The notes beneath the pieces are model-generated. The model made no database searches. It saw only the letters and a list, made by a program, of their open reading frames with translations, and was not told the origin of the DNA. Source: Ereboglobus luteus (lineage in GTDB: Bacteria; Verrucomicrobiota; Verrucomicrobiia; Opitutales; Opitutaceae). Taken from it: 64,000 bases of DNA. Shown here one piece after another: positions 11,601 to 20,967 of this stretch (position 1 is the stretch's first letter; every line of letters starts with the position of its first letter). The stretch spans positions 3,948,501 to 4,012,500 of the forward strand of contig NZ_CP023004.1 of assembly GCF_003096195.1 (NCBI RefSeq). The letters are read 5' to 3'. Position numbers and translations under genes: made by a program.

Positions 11601-14600
11601 AGCAGGCCGTCGCCGGTGAGCGGGTTGACGAGCGTCGTCGTGCCGCTCGTGTTGGCCGTGCGCACTTCGAGGATGGCGTCGGCCTCAATGTTCACATTCG
11701 AGCCGTTGAGCTGGTATTGGTCCCAGTCAACGACGAGCTTGCCGGCGTCCACCGTCGTCATTTGCTGCGCCATGTTCAGGGTGAAGCTCTTGTCGAGTGT
11801 CCACGTGCCCGCCCCTTGCTTGACGAGCGTGCCGGTAAAGTCCGTGTTGCCGGTCACCGCGTTCGAGTAGAGTTGCTCCGTGCCCGCGTCGCCGTTGAGC
11901 GTCAGTAGCGAGGAGGCGCCCGCGATCCGCAGGTTGCCCGCCAGCGTGCTGCTGTTCCACAGGTTCACTTCGTTCGCCGCGTCGGCGTTGAGGTTGACCG
12001 CATAGTTGCCGCCGCTGATCACACCGCCGATGGTGTTGGTGACGACAACGGCAACGGTGTCGGTGACCACGCCGATGGTCGCGCCGGTGATGGCGCCTGC
12101 GTTCATGATGGTGCCGCCCGCGTCAAGGGAGATTCCGTAACCACCTTGGATCAGGCCGGTGGACTCATTTGTGATCGTGGCGTTGCCCTCGGCACTGATG
12201 CCGGTGCTGTTCGCGCTGATGATCGTGCCGCTGTTCGCAACCGTGCCGCCGCTTCGCAAATCAATCGCTAAGTTTGTCGCGCTGATGAGCGCGCCGGCGG
12301 CATTTTCCACCACCGTCGGCGCGTTGAGCCCATCCCCGAAAACGCCGGTGTTGCCCTTAATCGTGCCGGTGTTTTGCACCGTGCCGCCGAAAGCGAGTTG
12401 CACGGCGGCGGCGCCTTCGATCAAGCCGTCGTTGGTGACCAGGCCGGAGGCGTTTGCAATACTCACGCCGTCGTTACCAATGCCGAGAATCGTGCCGCTG
12501 TTGGTGACCGTGCCGCCAGCGTCAAGAAGCACACCGGTTTGGCCGGAGATCAGGCTGCCGGCGGTCGTGTTTTCTATCAGCGAGGACTTGCCGGCATAGA
12601 CGCCATAATCGTTCGTGCCGATGATCGTGCCGCTGTTGGTCAGCGCGAGCGTGCCAGCCGTGTAAATGCCGCTCTGCGCGCCCTGAATCAGACCCGTGGA
12701 TTCGTTGGTGACGACCATTGAGCCAGGCGAGTGGTTGCTGGAAATGCCGTCGCCGAGCAAGCCAAAAGACCGGATCGTGCCGGCATTGGTGACCGTGCCG
12801 CCGGCGGCCAATTTCACGCCTTCATTGGCGCCCTCGATCAGGGCGTCGGCGCGGTTGATAATGGTGGCCGGGTTGCCGGAGTAAATGCCGTCGCTGGTGC
12901 CACCCGTGCCGCGAATCGTGCCGGTGTTCGTCACCGCGCCGCCGTCGGCCAGCCGCACGCCGCTCTGGCCGCCCTCGACATAACCGCCGGTGTTTTCAAC
13001 CTCCGCGAGGTCCTTCGAATAGATGCCCGCGCTGCCCGTGCCGATGATCGTGCCGGTGTTGGTGATCGTGCTCGAGCCCGCAATGTGCACGCCGGTGAGG
13101 CCGCCCTTGATGTAACCGCCCTCGTTTTTCACTTCGGCGTTGGTGCCGGAATAAATGCCGTAGGTGCCCGTGCCGAGAATCGTGCCGGTGTTGCGCACTT
13201 TGCCGCCGCCGCCCAGCCACACGCCGTTCATGCCGCCCTGGATTTGGCCGCCGGTGTTTTCCACCACGGTGATGTCGGCGTCGGCGTAGATGCCGCTGTC
13301 GCTGTCGCCAAGGATCGTGCCACTGTTTGTGACCGTGCCGCCTTGCGCGAGCTTCACGCCAGTCTGGCCGCCCTGGATAAGGCTGGAAGCGGTCGTGTTT
13401 TCAACCTCCACTGCGGCGTCGGCCTGAATGCCGTAGCTGGTGACGCCAATGATCGTGCCGCTGTTGATGACACTGCCGGTGTCGGTCTGGACACCGATGT
13501 CGAAGCCATCGATCATGCCGCTGTTGGTGACCGTGCCGCCCGCTGCGAGATTCACAGCGGTGCTTCCGATAATGTGGCCGCCGGTGTTTTCAACCAATGC
13601 CTCGCCACCGGCATCAATGCCGTAGTTGCCGCCATAGATCGTGCCACTGTTGACAACCGTGCCGCCTTGCGCGAGCTGCACGGCAGTGTTGCCGAAGATG
13701 TAACCACTGGGATTGTTTTCCACGTAGGCCGAGGGGTCGTCGATATGCACGGCGATGTCGCCAGCGTTGATGTCGCCAGCGTTGATGACGGTGCCGCTTT
13801 GCAGCCAGACACCATACTGTCCCACGTCGATCCAGCCGCCTGCGGCATTGGTGACGAGGGTTGAGATAGATCGGTTATCCGTTTGAATGCCGTATGTGTT
13901 CCCGCGGATGAAGCCGTTGGCGAGGTTGTCGACAACGACTCCGTCTTGCTCGATATAAATGGCGGCGCCGTTGAAACCTTCAATGGTGCCGGAATTGCTG
14001 ACTGTGCTGTCCCGCCCAACCATGCCCATATCGGCAAGGACCACGCCATCCACGCCGCCTTTGATGAGACCGCCGGTGTTGTTGGTGATATCCACACGGT
14101 GCTCGGCATGGAGGCCCACGCCGTCCACGCCGATGATCGTGCCGGAGTTGGTGATTTCGCTGCCATCGGAGCTCATGCCGAGATACACTCCCGTGCCGGT
14201 GCCTTGGATGAGGCCGCGGTTGGCGAGATCCGCCCTGCCGTCGGAATAGATGCCGGTGGATTCATTCGTGGCGCTCGTGTCGATGCCGATGATCGTGCCG
14301 TCGTTGGCAAGATCGATCGATCCGGAGTTGTCCGTCTTGATTCCGTATTGGTCGCCTTGAATGAGGCCGCCAGTGAGATTGGTGCCCGTGACCACGCCGC
14401 CGGTGGCATGGATGCCTATGCTGTCGGCCCCGGTGCCAATGATCGTGCCGTTGTTTGCGAGGTCGACTCCGGTGGTATGTATGCCGGCTTCATTACCCTG
14501 GATGAGGCCGTGGTTGATCACGTTGCCGCCGTTGAATTGCGCGCCGGCTGTCTCGCCCTGAATGAGGCCGCGGGATTCGTTGGTGATGGTAACGGTGCTG

Positions 14601-17600
14601 CCGTCGACATGCACGCCGTAGCTCGTGGCGGCGTTCGTGCCGAGGATCGTGCCGGAGTTCGCCACCTCGCCGTCGCCGGCGAGGTGCACGCCGGCGTAAC
14701 CGCCGGTGATGAGGCTTTCGACCGCGGCGTTATTGACGACGGTTTCGCCGCCGACGCCGCCGTAAACACCGATGCCGTTGGCCGTGTCGAGGCCCTCGAT
14801 GGTGCCGAAGTTGGTGACCGTGCCGCCGGCCTCGAGCGTGACGCCCGTGGTTCCGCCGGTAATGGTGGCGTATTGGTCGTTGCGGATGTCGACCGGGCTG
14901 CCTGTCGCATGGATGCCGTGGCTGTCGGCCGCAGTGCCCCGGATGATTGAGTTGTTCGTGTTGTGCACCGTGCCGCCAGCGCCGAGTGTGATTCCCGCGG
15001 CGCCGCCCTCGATCAGGGCGTTGTTGGTGATGTCGGCCTCGCCGTAAATCTTAGCACCTTCGTTGGTCGTGCCGATGATTGTGCCGGAGTTGGTCATCGT
15101 GAGGTCTCCCTGTGTCAGCAGGCCGGTATCCATGCCGCTGATGAGGCCGCCGGGGTTGTTGGTGAGCACGGTGTCACTGGGGTGTCTTTGGTTATGGATA
15201 CCATAGCCACTCGTTCCAATGATTGTGCCAGTGTTGGTGATTGTTGCGTCGCCGTCCAGATTGACGCCACCAAGGTCGCCTTGAATGAGGCCTCCGACAG
15301 AGTTCGTAACGGTGGCTTGTTCATGGACATCCAATCCGAAATCACCACCAAGGAGCTCCCCGGCATTGGTGACGGTGCCGCCCGTGCTAAGGCAGACGCC
15401 AGCGCTCGCACCCTCGATCACGGCGTGCTGCTTGTTGTCGATGGTAACGGGATCGTTGAAGGCAAAAACGCCGTAGCTGCCGTCCGGATCCGTGCCGATG
15501 ATCGTGCCGCTGTTTGTGACCGTGCCGCCGCCCTCGAGCCAGATGCCGGCACGGTCGCCGCTGATCGAACCGGCATTGGTCACGTTGGCGACTCCCTCAA
15601 CATACACGCCATGGACGACTCCCTGAATGAGGCTGGTTGCCGCGGTATTTTCAATCACCACGTCGCCGGCGGAATAGACACCCGCGTCGTCGTCGCTAAG
15701 GATCGTGCCGGAGTTAAAGACCGTGCCGCCCGCGAGCATCGTCACACCCGTCACGCCGCCCGTGATCAACGCACTGTCCGTATTGCTGATCACCGCCCCG
15801 CCGCCGGCGGTCAGGATGCCGTGCCCGGTGACTCCGCCGCTGATCGTGCTGGAATTGGTGACTTCGCCACCGGCGTTGAGTTGGATGCCGGTGGAACCGC
15901 CGACGATGAGGGCGCCCGAGGTGTTGACGATTTCCGCGACGCCGGACGCAATGATGCCGGCCCCGGCCACGCCCTGAATGGTGCCGGAGTTGGTGTTGGC
16001 AACCGTGCCGCCTTGCGCGAGGTTGATACCGTAGGTGCCGCCTTCTATATAGCCGTTGTTGTTAGTGACGGCGATCACACCATTTTTCGCCTCCACGCCG
16101 GTGTCGGCCGTGCCGGTGATGGTGCCGGAGTTGCCGAGCGAGCCGGTGCCGACGAAGGAAATGCCGACGAGGCTGCCAACGGGCGCAAGGGTGTTGGTGT
16201 AAACATAACCGTTCGCCAGGGTCAGCGCCGTGCCGGTGACATTGATGCTGCCCGTGCCGGTAAGCGTGGAATTGATTTCGAGGTAAACGCCGCGGTTGCC
16301 GGTGATCGCGCCGTCGTTGCGCACGGTGGTGTTGCCGCCCGCGTAAACGCCGCCTTCGATGGTGGCTCCCGCGGTGTTGGAGACAAGGGCCGTGCCCGCG
16401 TCGACGCGCACGCCGTAGCCGGTGGCGCCGGAAATGGTGCCGAAGTTGGTGACGGTGCCGCCGGACGTGAGAAGCACGGCATTGTTGGCGCCTTGAATCA
16501 TGCCGTCCACTTTGTTGTCAACGAGTATGCTGACTCCGCCATAGACGCCGCTGCTACTGGTGCTGTTGCCTGTGATCGTGCCGGAATTGATCACCGTGCC
16601 GCCGTTGAGCAGCGAAACGCCGCCGCCGCCCTGAATCACGCCGCCAGTGGAGTTGGATACGAGCGCGGTGGCACCGACAATGCGAACGCCGTAGTTTGTG
16701 TTGCCGCTACTACTCATAATGGTGCCGGAGTTGAACACGGTGCCGCCGGACGCGAGATACACGCCCCTGCCGGCGGTGCTTTGAAGCACGCCGCCCGCCT
16801 TGTTGTCGACGAGGATGCTGACGGCGCCATGGACGGCGGGGTTGCTGTTGCCTGTGATCGTGCCGGAATTGCGGACCGTGCCGCCGTTGCTCAGTGAAAC
16901 GCCATAGTCGCCATTGATCACGCCTGAGGTGTTGTCCACGAGCGCGGAACCAACCGCGGAGTAAACGCCGTAGCCCGCGCCGCCGGTAATCGTGCCGGAA
17001 TTGGTGACGGTGCCGCCGGCGGCGAGTTGCACGCCGTAGGTGCCGCCCGAGATGTCGCCGCCAGTGGCATTGCTCACGAGTGTGACGTTGCTGTTGGAAT
17101 AAACGCCGGTGATCGCGCCGGTGATACTGCCGGAGTTTGTGACCGTGCCGCCTGCGGCGAGTTGCACGCCGTAGGTGCCGTCGGTGATGAGGCCGCCGGA
17201 GAGATTGTTGAGACGCGCGGCCGAATTGTTGAAACCAACGCCAATACTGCCGGCGCGAATCGTGCCGGAATTGGTGATCGTGCCGGTGCTGTAAAGTGCG
17301 ACACCCGACAAGTTTATGCCTTCAATAAGGCCGCTGTTGGTAAGCTCACCCAATGAACCAAGAATGATCACGCCATTGGCACCACCCAAAATCGTGCCGG
17401 AATTGGCGACCGTGCCGCCGCTGTTGAGGTGCACGCCGTAGTTAGCGCCGGTGATGAGTCCACCGGTGGTGTTGCTGACGAGCGTGGCGGCGTTGTTGGT
17501 ATAAACGCCGACGCCACCGGCGTCGGTGGCGCGGATCGTGCCTGAGTTGGTGACAATGCCGCCATACATGAGCATCACGCCGTAAGTGCCGTTGGTGATG

Positions 17601-18226
17601 AGGCCAGTCGAGGCATTGTCGATCAGGGTGTTGATGTTATTGGACAGGATGCCGACGCTGCCGGTGCTGGTGATGGCGCCAGCATTGCGCACCGTGCCGC
17701 CGCTATTGAGCCACACGGCCCTGTTGGCGCTTTGAATCACACCACCCGCCTTGTTGTCGACGAGTATGCTGTGCAGGCCATAGACGCCGCTGTAACCGGC
17801 TGCGCTATCACTACTACTGATAATCGTGCCGGAATTGAGCACCGTGCCGCTGGCGTCAAAGGTGATGCCGCCGGTGCCCGTGATCAAACCGGCGTTGTTT
17901 ATCAAACTGTTGGTGGCAGATCGCACCGCGTAAGTGGTAGCGCCCCCGTCCGCAAGGGCGCCCGAGCCGATTTGCAACTCCACGCCGGTAGCCGAAATCC
18001 TTATAGCAGGCGACCCTGACACCCCGGTAACAGAGCCGGAACTCAGGACATGCGTGCCGGAGGCGTTGGCATCATAGTTGGTGGTTCCACTGGTAATGGA
18101 AAATGTCTGCGCCGACAGTTGCACGGCAAGGGTCGCGAGTGTCGCGGACAGGAAAAGCGCGACAATGCCGCGCGCGGGGGGGCGAACAGGTTTGTTCATG
18201 TGGTAGTTACGGTTTGTGTTTTGCAT
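8603..18226 (-). CDS. Giant autotransporter with >30 'TNSGTI' repeats, 3207 residues
   Basis: A very large secreted adhesin-like protein. An N-terminal signal peptide is present (MNKPVRPPARGIVALFLSATLATLAVQLSAQ); the ATG at 18226 or 18199 may be used, and neither has a strong ribosome site. Residues ~40-2000 are a long run of degenerate ~46-residue repeats of the form GGTVTNSGTIxG...GVY...VxNxxGGLIxGG..GVxL; I count over 30 NSGTI/NTGTI-like motifs. This pattern predicts a very long right-handed beta-helix. A region with autotransporter-associated beta-strand repeats follows (for example WTLTGENTYTGVTTI). The last ~265 residues (from about 9400 to 8603) form an outer-membrane autotransporter barrel ending in Trp (YRRAW). 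The gene is monocistronic, with its own terminator and candidate promoter. Function is unknown; adhesion or glycan binding is an inference. Confidence 0.92.
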   Translation of the reverse strand: MQNTNRNYHMNKPVRPPARGIVALFLSATLATLAVQLSAQTFSITSGTTNYDANASGTHVLSSGSVTGVSGSPAIRISATGVELQIGSGALADGGATTYAVRSATNSLINNAGLITGTGGITFDASGTVLNSGTIISSSDSAAGYSGVYGLHSILVDNKAGGVIQSANRAVWLNSGGTVRNAGAITSTGSVGILSNNINTLIDNASTGLITNGTYGVMLMYGGIVTNSGTIRATDAGGVGVYTNNAATLVSNTTGGLITGANYGVHLNSGGTVANSGTILGGANGVIILGSLGELTNSGLIEGINLSGVALYSTGTITNSGTIRAGSIGVGFNNSAARLNNLSGGLITDGTYGVQLAAGGTVTNSGSITGAITGVYSNSNVTLVSNATGGDISGGTYGVQLAAGGTVTNSGTITGGAGYGVYSAVGSALVDNTSGVINGDYGVSLSNGGTVRNSGTITGNSNPAVHGAVSILVDNKAGGVLQSTAGRGVYLASGGTVFNSGTIMSSSGNTNYGVRIVGATALVSNSTGGVIQGGGGVSLLNGGTVINSGTITGNSTSSSGVYGGVSILVDNKVDGMIQGANNAVLLTSGGTVTNFGTISGATGYGVRVDAGTALVSNTAGATIEGGVYAGGNTTVRNDGAITGNRGVYLEINSTLTGTGSINVTGTALTLANGYVYTNTLAPVGSLVGISFVGTGSLGNSGTITGTADTGVEAKNGVIAVTNNNGYIEGGTYGINLAQGGTVANTNSGTIQGVAGAGIIASGVAEIVNTSGALIVGGSTGIQLNAGGEVTNSSTISGGVTGHGILTAGGGAVISNTDSALITGGVTGVTMLAGGTVFNSGTILSDDDAGVYSAGDVVIENTAATSLIQGVVHGVYVEGVANVTNAGSISGDRAGIWLEGGGTVTNSGTIIGTDPDGSYGVFAFNDPVTIDNKQHAVIEGASAGVCLSTGGTVTNAGELLGGDFGLDVHEQATVTNSVGGLIQGDLGGVNLDGDATITNTGTIIGTSGYGIHNQRHPSDTVLTNNPGGLISGMDTGLLTQGDLTMTNSGTIIGTTNEGAKIYGEADITNNALIEGGAAGITLGAGGTVHNTNNSIIRGTAADSHGIHATGSPVDIRNDQYATITGGTTGVTLEAGGTVTNFGTIEGLDTANGIGVYGGVGGETVVNNAAVESLITGGYAGVHLAGDGEVANSGTILGTNAATSYGVHVDGSTVTITNESRGLIQGETAGAQFNGGNVINHGLIQGNEAGIHTTGVDLANNGTIIGTGADSIGIHATGGVVTGTNLTGGLIQGDQYGIKTDNSGSIDLANDGTIIGIDTSATNESTGIYSDGRADLANRGLIQGTGTGVYLGMSSDGSEITNSGTIIGVDGVGLHAEHRVDITNNTGGLIKGGVDGVVLADMGMVGRDSTVSNSGTIEGFNGAAIYIEQDGVVVDNLANGFIRGNTYGIQTDNRSISTLVTNAAGGWIDVGQYGVWLQSGTVINAGDINAGDIAVHIDDPSAYVENNPSGYIFGNTAVQLAQGGTVVNSGTIYGGNYGIDAGGEALVENTGGHIIGSTAVNLAAGGTVTNSGMIDGFDIGVQTDTGSVINSGTIIGVTSYGIQADAAVEVENTTASSLIQGGQTGVKLAQGGTVTNSGTILGDSDSGIYADADITVVENTGGQIQGGMNGVWLGGGGKVRNTGTILGTGTYGIYSGTNAEVKNEGGYIKGGLTGVHIAGSSTITNTGTIIGTGSAGIYSKDLAEVENTGGYVEGGQSGVRLADGGAVTNTGTIRGTGGTSDGIYSGNPATIINRADALIEGANEGVKLAAGGTVTNAGTIRSFGLLGDGISSNHSPGSMVVTNESTGLIQGAQSGIYTAGTLALTNSGTIIGTNDYGVYAGKSSLIENTTAGSLISGQTGVLLDAGGTVTNSGTILGIGNDGVSIANASGLVTNDGLIEGAAAVQLAFGGTVQNTGTIKGNTGVFGDGLNAPTVVENAAGALISATNLAIDLRSGGTVANSGTIISANSTGISAEGNATITNESTGLIQGGYGISLDAGGTIMNAGAITGATIGVVTDTVAVVVTNTIGGVISGGNYAVNLNADAANEVNLWNSSTLAGNLRIAGASSLLTLNGDAGTEQLYSNAVTGNTDFTGTLVKQGAGTWTLDKSFTLNMAQQMTTVDAGKLVVDWDQYQLNGSNVNIEADAILEVRTANTSGTTTLVNPLTGDGLLDLIGTATVNAPDVTFALDPAMGTAFSGTVGVGSAYGHKTVFDLATSEPALTNATLKLNANSETTLDANRIIGGLDLAGGTLLAKTDTTAAGLPPYRLDVDNLMSSAGGSKIGVDTETLSGINPPLPPGDGLNQNVFDMDVIPPDTLLSGTIVHGATSSIYDGATFDMVDSDGNALPSGTSTISFGQNGLNPVGVNSYGYNAIHKADGSGGGDIVLNYGLISIESVHATEMIILDPTGSLDKTLSAKLTGAGAGFEFRGAEAITLAHTGNDYTGSTFINESAWIIGGVTDVIASSTKVTLATVDTGFDLGGNNQRLQNLNGLGNIRLGDKTLTVANTETGLELSGEIDGTGNVTLTDDSEWTLTGENTYTGVTTIGTGAQLQLGSGGLSGMIDDASAVANSGTLTINRADDLVYGGTVTGAGVFIQRGDGTTHLTGANKIDGGLVVENGELVIGGTASGGDTTGWYSSTIAANARVDDGAWLSFNRSDEVIYDGVISGSGNVVTYGSGTLAIQKVQDYEGVTIVAQSTLRTGTTNAISKSDVVFLLDGTLDLNNNNQRIKNLYGDNGVIRYSTNNGTATAYTNLTVAGELDGTTTHYMNVDLVGKKSDTLTVAGLASGTHYVYFDPTTDPSLLSDPQRKYALEVVKLGVGSTAEFDSDGVESGMHTYKLYKGDGGLIMPNGDSYYLTGGDALSRAADAILLTAGVMGADWHYGLDNVHKRLGEIRVNLPTSSGNVWARVNNYRLNGAPDLAGSSFEQDSYGITAGGDMIFRREKAMLVAGAFFGMSRSERTFDDSRNQYGDGDTNTLGLGLYGLWLYDNAWFVDATLRVGRSTNELNARGVDGFISRGKYTNHVQSISVEAGRRFMNGIYWVEPSAQVAVAWINGADYTVSNGVSRDLEVRISDSDAWQYRGQVRTGADYGRWQPYVKVAMVKTDSHGGKVHVEGRSYQPWFDGWRFETGAGVGYLIDARSQVYFDYEYNKASDYERPWSLTLGYRRAW

Positions 18227-18335
18227 GAGAGTGACGGGTCAAGCCGGCGGGGTTGACGGGTGAGTGGATAGTTGAGGGATGGTTGGCGGATGGTTGAACT
18301 TGGCGCATGAAGCCAGAGGCATCAGTCGCAAAGTG

Positions 18336-18341
18336 ATTATA
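18336..18341 (-). promoter_or_regulatory. Candidate -10 box for the giant autotransporter
   Basis: On the minus strand the sequence reads TATAAT, a perfect sigma-70 -10 hexamer, about 105 bases upstream of the start codon. It is surrounded by T-rich DNA. The -35 region 17 bases further up (TCATTA) is a weak match. The implied leader is about 100 nt. Confidence 0.45.
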
Positions 18342-18868
18342 AAATCAAAAAAATTTTGTAATGAATGTGCACAAGTATGATTAGACCCCTAATTTCGCGC
18401 CCTTGTGTTGTGATACAATTGTCGCGGTTTGTTAAGAATAATTTCGTGAATCACCAAAAAAACAAACTGTTGCAAGCAAGATGCACAGAGGACAGCAAAG
18501 TTGCGACGAGCAAGAATTTACACGATGACTGTGAAAATGATTTTAATGCGCAAAACGCCCAAACAAACCAGATTTGGAAGCTGTGGAAATCTCGTGCATT
18601 TCCAGCATATTAACGCCCCTCACTCGCGCGGTAAAAGCACTCAAAAACGCGCCTTATTTTACTCCCTGAGACTGACCGTGGATTGTCTGCGAGTCTGCCC
18701 CGCGAAAGCCGGCGCGAGGTGTGCCCCCTGCTCTCAAAATTCATATTATTTTCAAACGAATACGTTGCAAACGCCGGAACTGCCGGAACCCGGCCGGGTC
18801 GATAGCCGGCAAAACTTATTCATGCCTGACACCCTCACACTGATTTCCCGCTTCGCACTGGCCGCGCC

Positions 18869-18888
18869 GGGAGTCCGAACGGACTCCC
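18869..18888. repeat. Perfect short hairpin (9-bp arms, 2-nt loop)
   Basis: GGGAGTCCG and CGGACTCCC flank an AA dinucleotide. It lies 265 bp beyond the PfkB kinase stop. There is no T-run on the minus-strand exit side, so it is not a clear terminator. It resembles the other GC-rich palindromes in this window but has a different sequence. Confidence 0.6.
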
Positions 18889-19152
18889 AAAAACAAACGG
18901 TCTTCGCGGCGCCGTGCCATCGGGGCACAACCCGGCACACACGCGCGCTGCTTGATTACGTGGCGCGTCCGTCCCGAAAACAAATCACGCGAGGCAAGAT
19001 GGGAGGGCGTCCGCATATCGCCCGGTCCTGACCGGCGGCCTTTTTGCGAAGACAAAACCGGCGCCGGAGTCCGGCCCGACGCGGCGCGCCGATGAAACCG
19101 CCGCGCCAAACGAAAGGATGCCCGGAGTTTTTTCCGCCAAGGAAACCCGGCC

Positions 19153-20184
19153 TCAACGCAGCAACTCCGCCACGCGCGAACTGGTTTGCGCCCAGTGCGC
19201 GTCCGGAATCAGCGGACCCATGTGGCGCACGGTTTCGGCGCCGAGCAGCGAGGCGATCGCGCCGCACACCGGGAGCGGCTTGTCGCGCAGCCAGCCGGAC
19301 AAAAAGCCCGCGCACCACGCGTCGCCCGCGCCGGTGCTGTCCACCGCGTCGGTCACGCGCACGGGTGCGATTCGGTGCGATTCGACGCCGCCTCCCTTGC
19401 CGCGCACAATCCACGCGCCGTCCTTGCCGAGCTTCACCGCGGCCACGCCGCCGAACTCCGCGAGGCGCGCGCCCAGCGCTCGATAATCCTCCTCGCTGTT
19501 CGCGTCCGCCGCGTCGGGAAACAGCGCGCGGATTTCATCCTCGTTGGAGGACACCACGTCGATTCCCTTGCGCAATTGTCCGAGCAGCCATTCGCGCGAT
19601 TCGCGCACGACTTCAAACGACGCCAGGTCGAGGCTGAGCGTGCAGCCCGCCGCGCGCGCGCCGTCGAGAATCGCGTCGGCGAGTTTCGAGTTGAACACGA
19701 CGTAGCCCTCGATGTGCACATGCCGCGCGCCATCAAAATCCGACGGCAAAATATCCTCCGCCGAAAACGTGCCGTGCGCGCCGAGGCAGGTGCGCATGGT
19801 GCGTTGCGCGTCGGGCGTGGTGAGCGCGAGGCAGCGGCCGTTTGGCTCGGCGCCGTGCTTGAAGCGCGACGTGTCCACGCCGGCGGATGCGAAGCTCGCC
19901 TTGTAGGCGTCCGCCGCGTCGTCGTTGCCGAGCTTGCCGATGAACGCCGCGCGCAAGCCGAGCCGCGCGGTGTTGAAGGTCGTGTTGGCCGACGAGCCGC
20001 CGGTGCTCATTGCGGGCTTGACCGGGAGGAGCGCGACCAGGCGCGCAATTTCGTTCGCGTCGACCATGACCATGCCGCCTTTTTCGCCGCCCGCGTGCGC
20101 GAGAAAATCATCGGGCACGCCCGCGAGAATATCCATGATCGGCGCGCCGACGCCGATGAGATCGAGAGGTTTTGAGGAAGTCAT
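19153..20184 (-). CDS. PfkB-family carbohydrate/nucleoside kinase (adenosine kinase-like)
   Basis: A cytoplasmic sugar or nucleoside kinase of 343 residues from ATG 20184; an upstream start at 20370 only adds non-homologous sequence. The N-terminus fits the fold (DLIGVGAPIMDILAGV). The PfkB signature regions are present: STGGSSANTTFNTARLG-GLRAAFIGKLG for substrate binding, and DSTGAGDAWCAGF with the catalytic Asp and anion hole. The GGSxANT form is common in adenosine kinase-like members, so adenosine or a related nucleoside/sugar is the favoured substrate; ribokinase or fructokinase activity cannot be excluded. It is followed downstream by no same-strand gene and preceded by the DUF6941-like gene 139 bp away. 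Confidence 0.88.
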   Translation of the reverse strand: MTSSKPLDLIGVGAPIMDILAGVPDDFLAHAGGEKGGMVMVDANEIARLVALLPVKPAMSTGGSSANTTFNTARLGLRAAFIGKLGNDDAADAYKASFASAGVDTSRFKHGAEPNGRCLALTTPDAQRTMRTCLGAHGTFSAEDILPSDFDGARHVHIEGYVVFNSKLADAILDGARAAGCTLSLDLASFEVVRESREWLLGQLRKGIDVVSSNEDEIRALFPDAADANSEEDYRALGARLAEFGGVAAVKLGKDGAWIVRGKGGGVESHRIAPVRVTDAVDSTGAGDAWCAGFLSGWLRDKPLPVCGAIASLLGAETVRHMGPLIPDAHWAQTSSRVAELLR

Positions 20185-20323
20185 AAATAAATTCTTGGAA
20201 ACTAAATTCGCAGGGACGCGCCTTGCGCGCGCCCTGGTGTGCGAAAAACTGTTTGCGTAATCATCAGTAAAAGCGAGCGCCCGCCCGCAAGAGCGCGCGA
20301 AAAATAACGCGCCGCCCGCGGCG

Positions 20324-20716
20324 TCAGTTCGAAACGGTGATGCTCGTCGCGAGCAACGGCTCGTCGTCAACCTCGATCACGATCGAGTAGTCGCCCGGCT
20401 CGTCGAAGTTGAGGTTGTTGATTTCGTTGATGAGATTGATGCGTTGGAGCGGGCCGGCGGATTCGAATTCGCGCTCAATGAGCGGATTCATGTTCATCGG
20501 GTCGAGCCCGAGCGTGATGCGGATCATGTGCTTGCCCGCGGGCACGTCGCTGATTGTGAGGAACCAGATCATGCGCGGATGCGTGACGGGGAACTCGCGC
20601 GCGCGGATGTTGGAGAAAACGCCTAGTATGGTGTGCTTGCCCGAGCCGGGATCGATGTGCACACCGTCGCACGTGAGCCATGCCAGGACTTGTGGCTTTG
20701 ATTTCAAGGATGACAT
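20324..20716 (-). CDS. DUF6941-like small cytoplasmic protein
   Basis: A 130-residue protein beginning MSSLKSKPQVLAWLTCD (ATG 20716); a longer frame to 20863 runs through a dispersed hairpin repeat and is not believable as coding. No signal peptide or membrane segment. The body (DPGSGKHTILGVFSNIRA, FPVTHPRMIWFLTISDVPAGKH) matches my memory of a widespread beta-rich family of unknown function, labelled DUF6941. No catalytic motif is visible. It lies upstream of the PfkB kinase on the same strand with a 139-bp gap, so cotranscription is possible but unproven. Confidence 0.65.
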   Translation of the reverse strand: MSSLKSKPQVLAWLTCDGVHIDPGSGKHTILGVFSNIRAREFPVTHPRMIWFLTISDVPAGKHMIRITLGLDPMNMNPLIEREFESAGPLQRINLINEINNLNFDEPGDYSIVIEVDDEPLLATSITVSN

Positions 20717-20813
20717 GCCGGCATGGTGGCTGCGAACTTGCACAGGGCGCAAGCTAATGCAGTTGGGGTGCCTCTCAAAATTTCGCAGAGTAAAAAAGAA
20801 CACGCCTGCGCCC

Positions 20814-20890
20814 GGGAGCGCGGGCGTCCCGCCCGCAAGATTGCGCGCCACACAAACCTCCAACCCTGCGGGCAGGATGCCCGCGCTCCC
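20814..20890. repeat. Dispersed GC-rich inverted repeat, family 1, copy 1
   Basis: The left arm starts GGGAGCGCGGGCGTCCCGCC and the right arm is the near reverse complement (GGGCAGGATGCCCGCGCTCCC, one longer stretch at 20867-20890). The arms are about 25 bp, separated by ~27 bp. A second copy lies at 39422-39513. The arms differ by compensating or single changes, typical of REP/BIME-like elements. It sits between the divergent DUF6941-like gene and nadA. Confidence 0.8.
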
Positions 20891-20967
20891 AGGTGGTCAG
20901 CATTTTGAGATGCGGCCAGGTGGTTGTTTACGCGCGTATTCTGCTTTGCAAGTAAACGGGAACACGT

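Larger units (their letters stand above)
18227..19152. other. Non-coding interval upstream of the giant autotransporter
   Basis: About 925 bases separate the autotransporter start from the PfkB kinase stop. The 18320-18620 part is clearly more AT-rich than its surroundings and holds a candidate promoter. The rest holds a short perfect hairpin and GC-rich imperfect repeats around 18770-18800. Small reading frames occur on both strands, but none has a recognisable domain, ribosome site or convincing codon use. I see no RNA gene. Confidence 0.6.

Noticed and set aside
8777-11908. Long open frame (1043 codons) on the plus strand
   Set aside because: It lies wholly antisense to the autotransporter, is full of Val/Ala/Arg/His in no domain-like order, and results from the GC-rich codon bias and repeats of the real gene.
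12731-16897. Further long plus-strand frames antisense to the autotransporter repeats
   Set aside because: They mirror the repeat period of the minus-strand gene and have no recognisable domain.
8603-18226. Possible CRISPR array or tandem DNA repeat
   Set aside because: The periodicity is in the protein, with diverged codons and no constant repeat plus unique spacer pattern.
18501-19031. 176-codon plus-strand frame upstream of the autotransporter
   Set aside because: No domain, no ribosome site, and it runs through hairpin and AT-rich promoter-like DNA.
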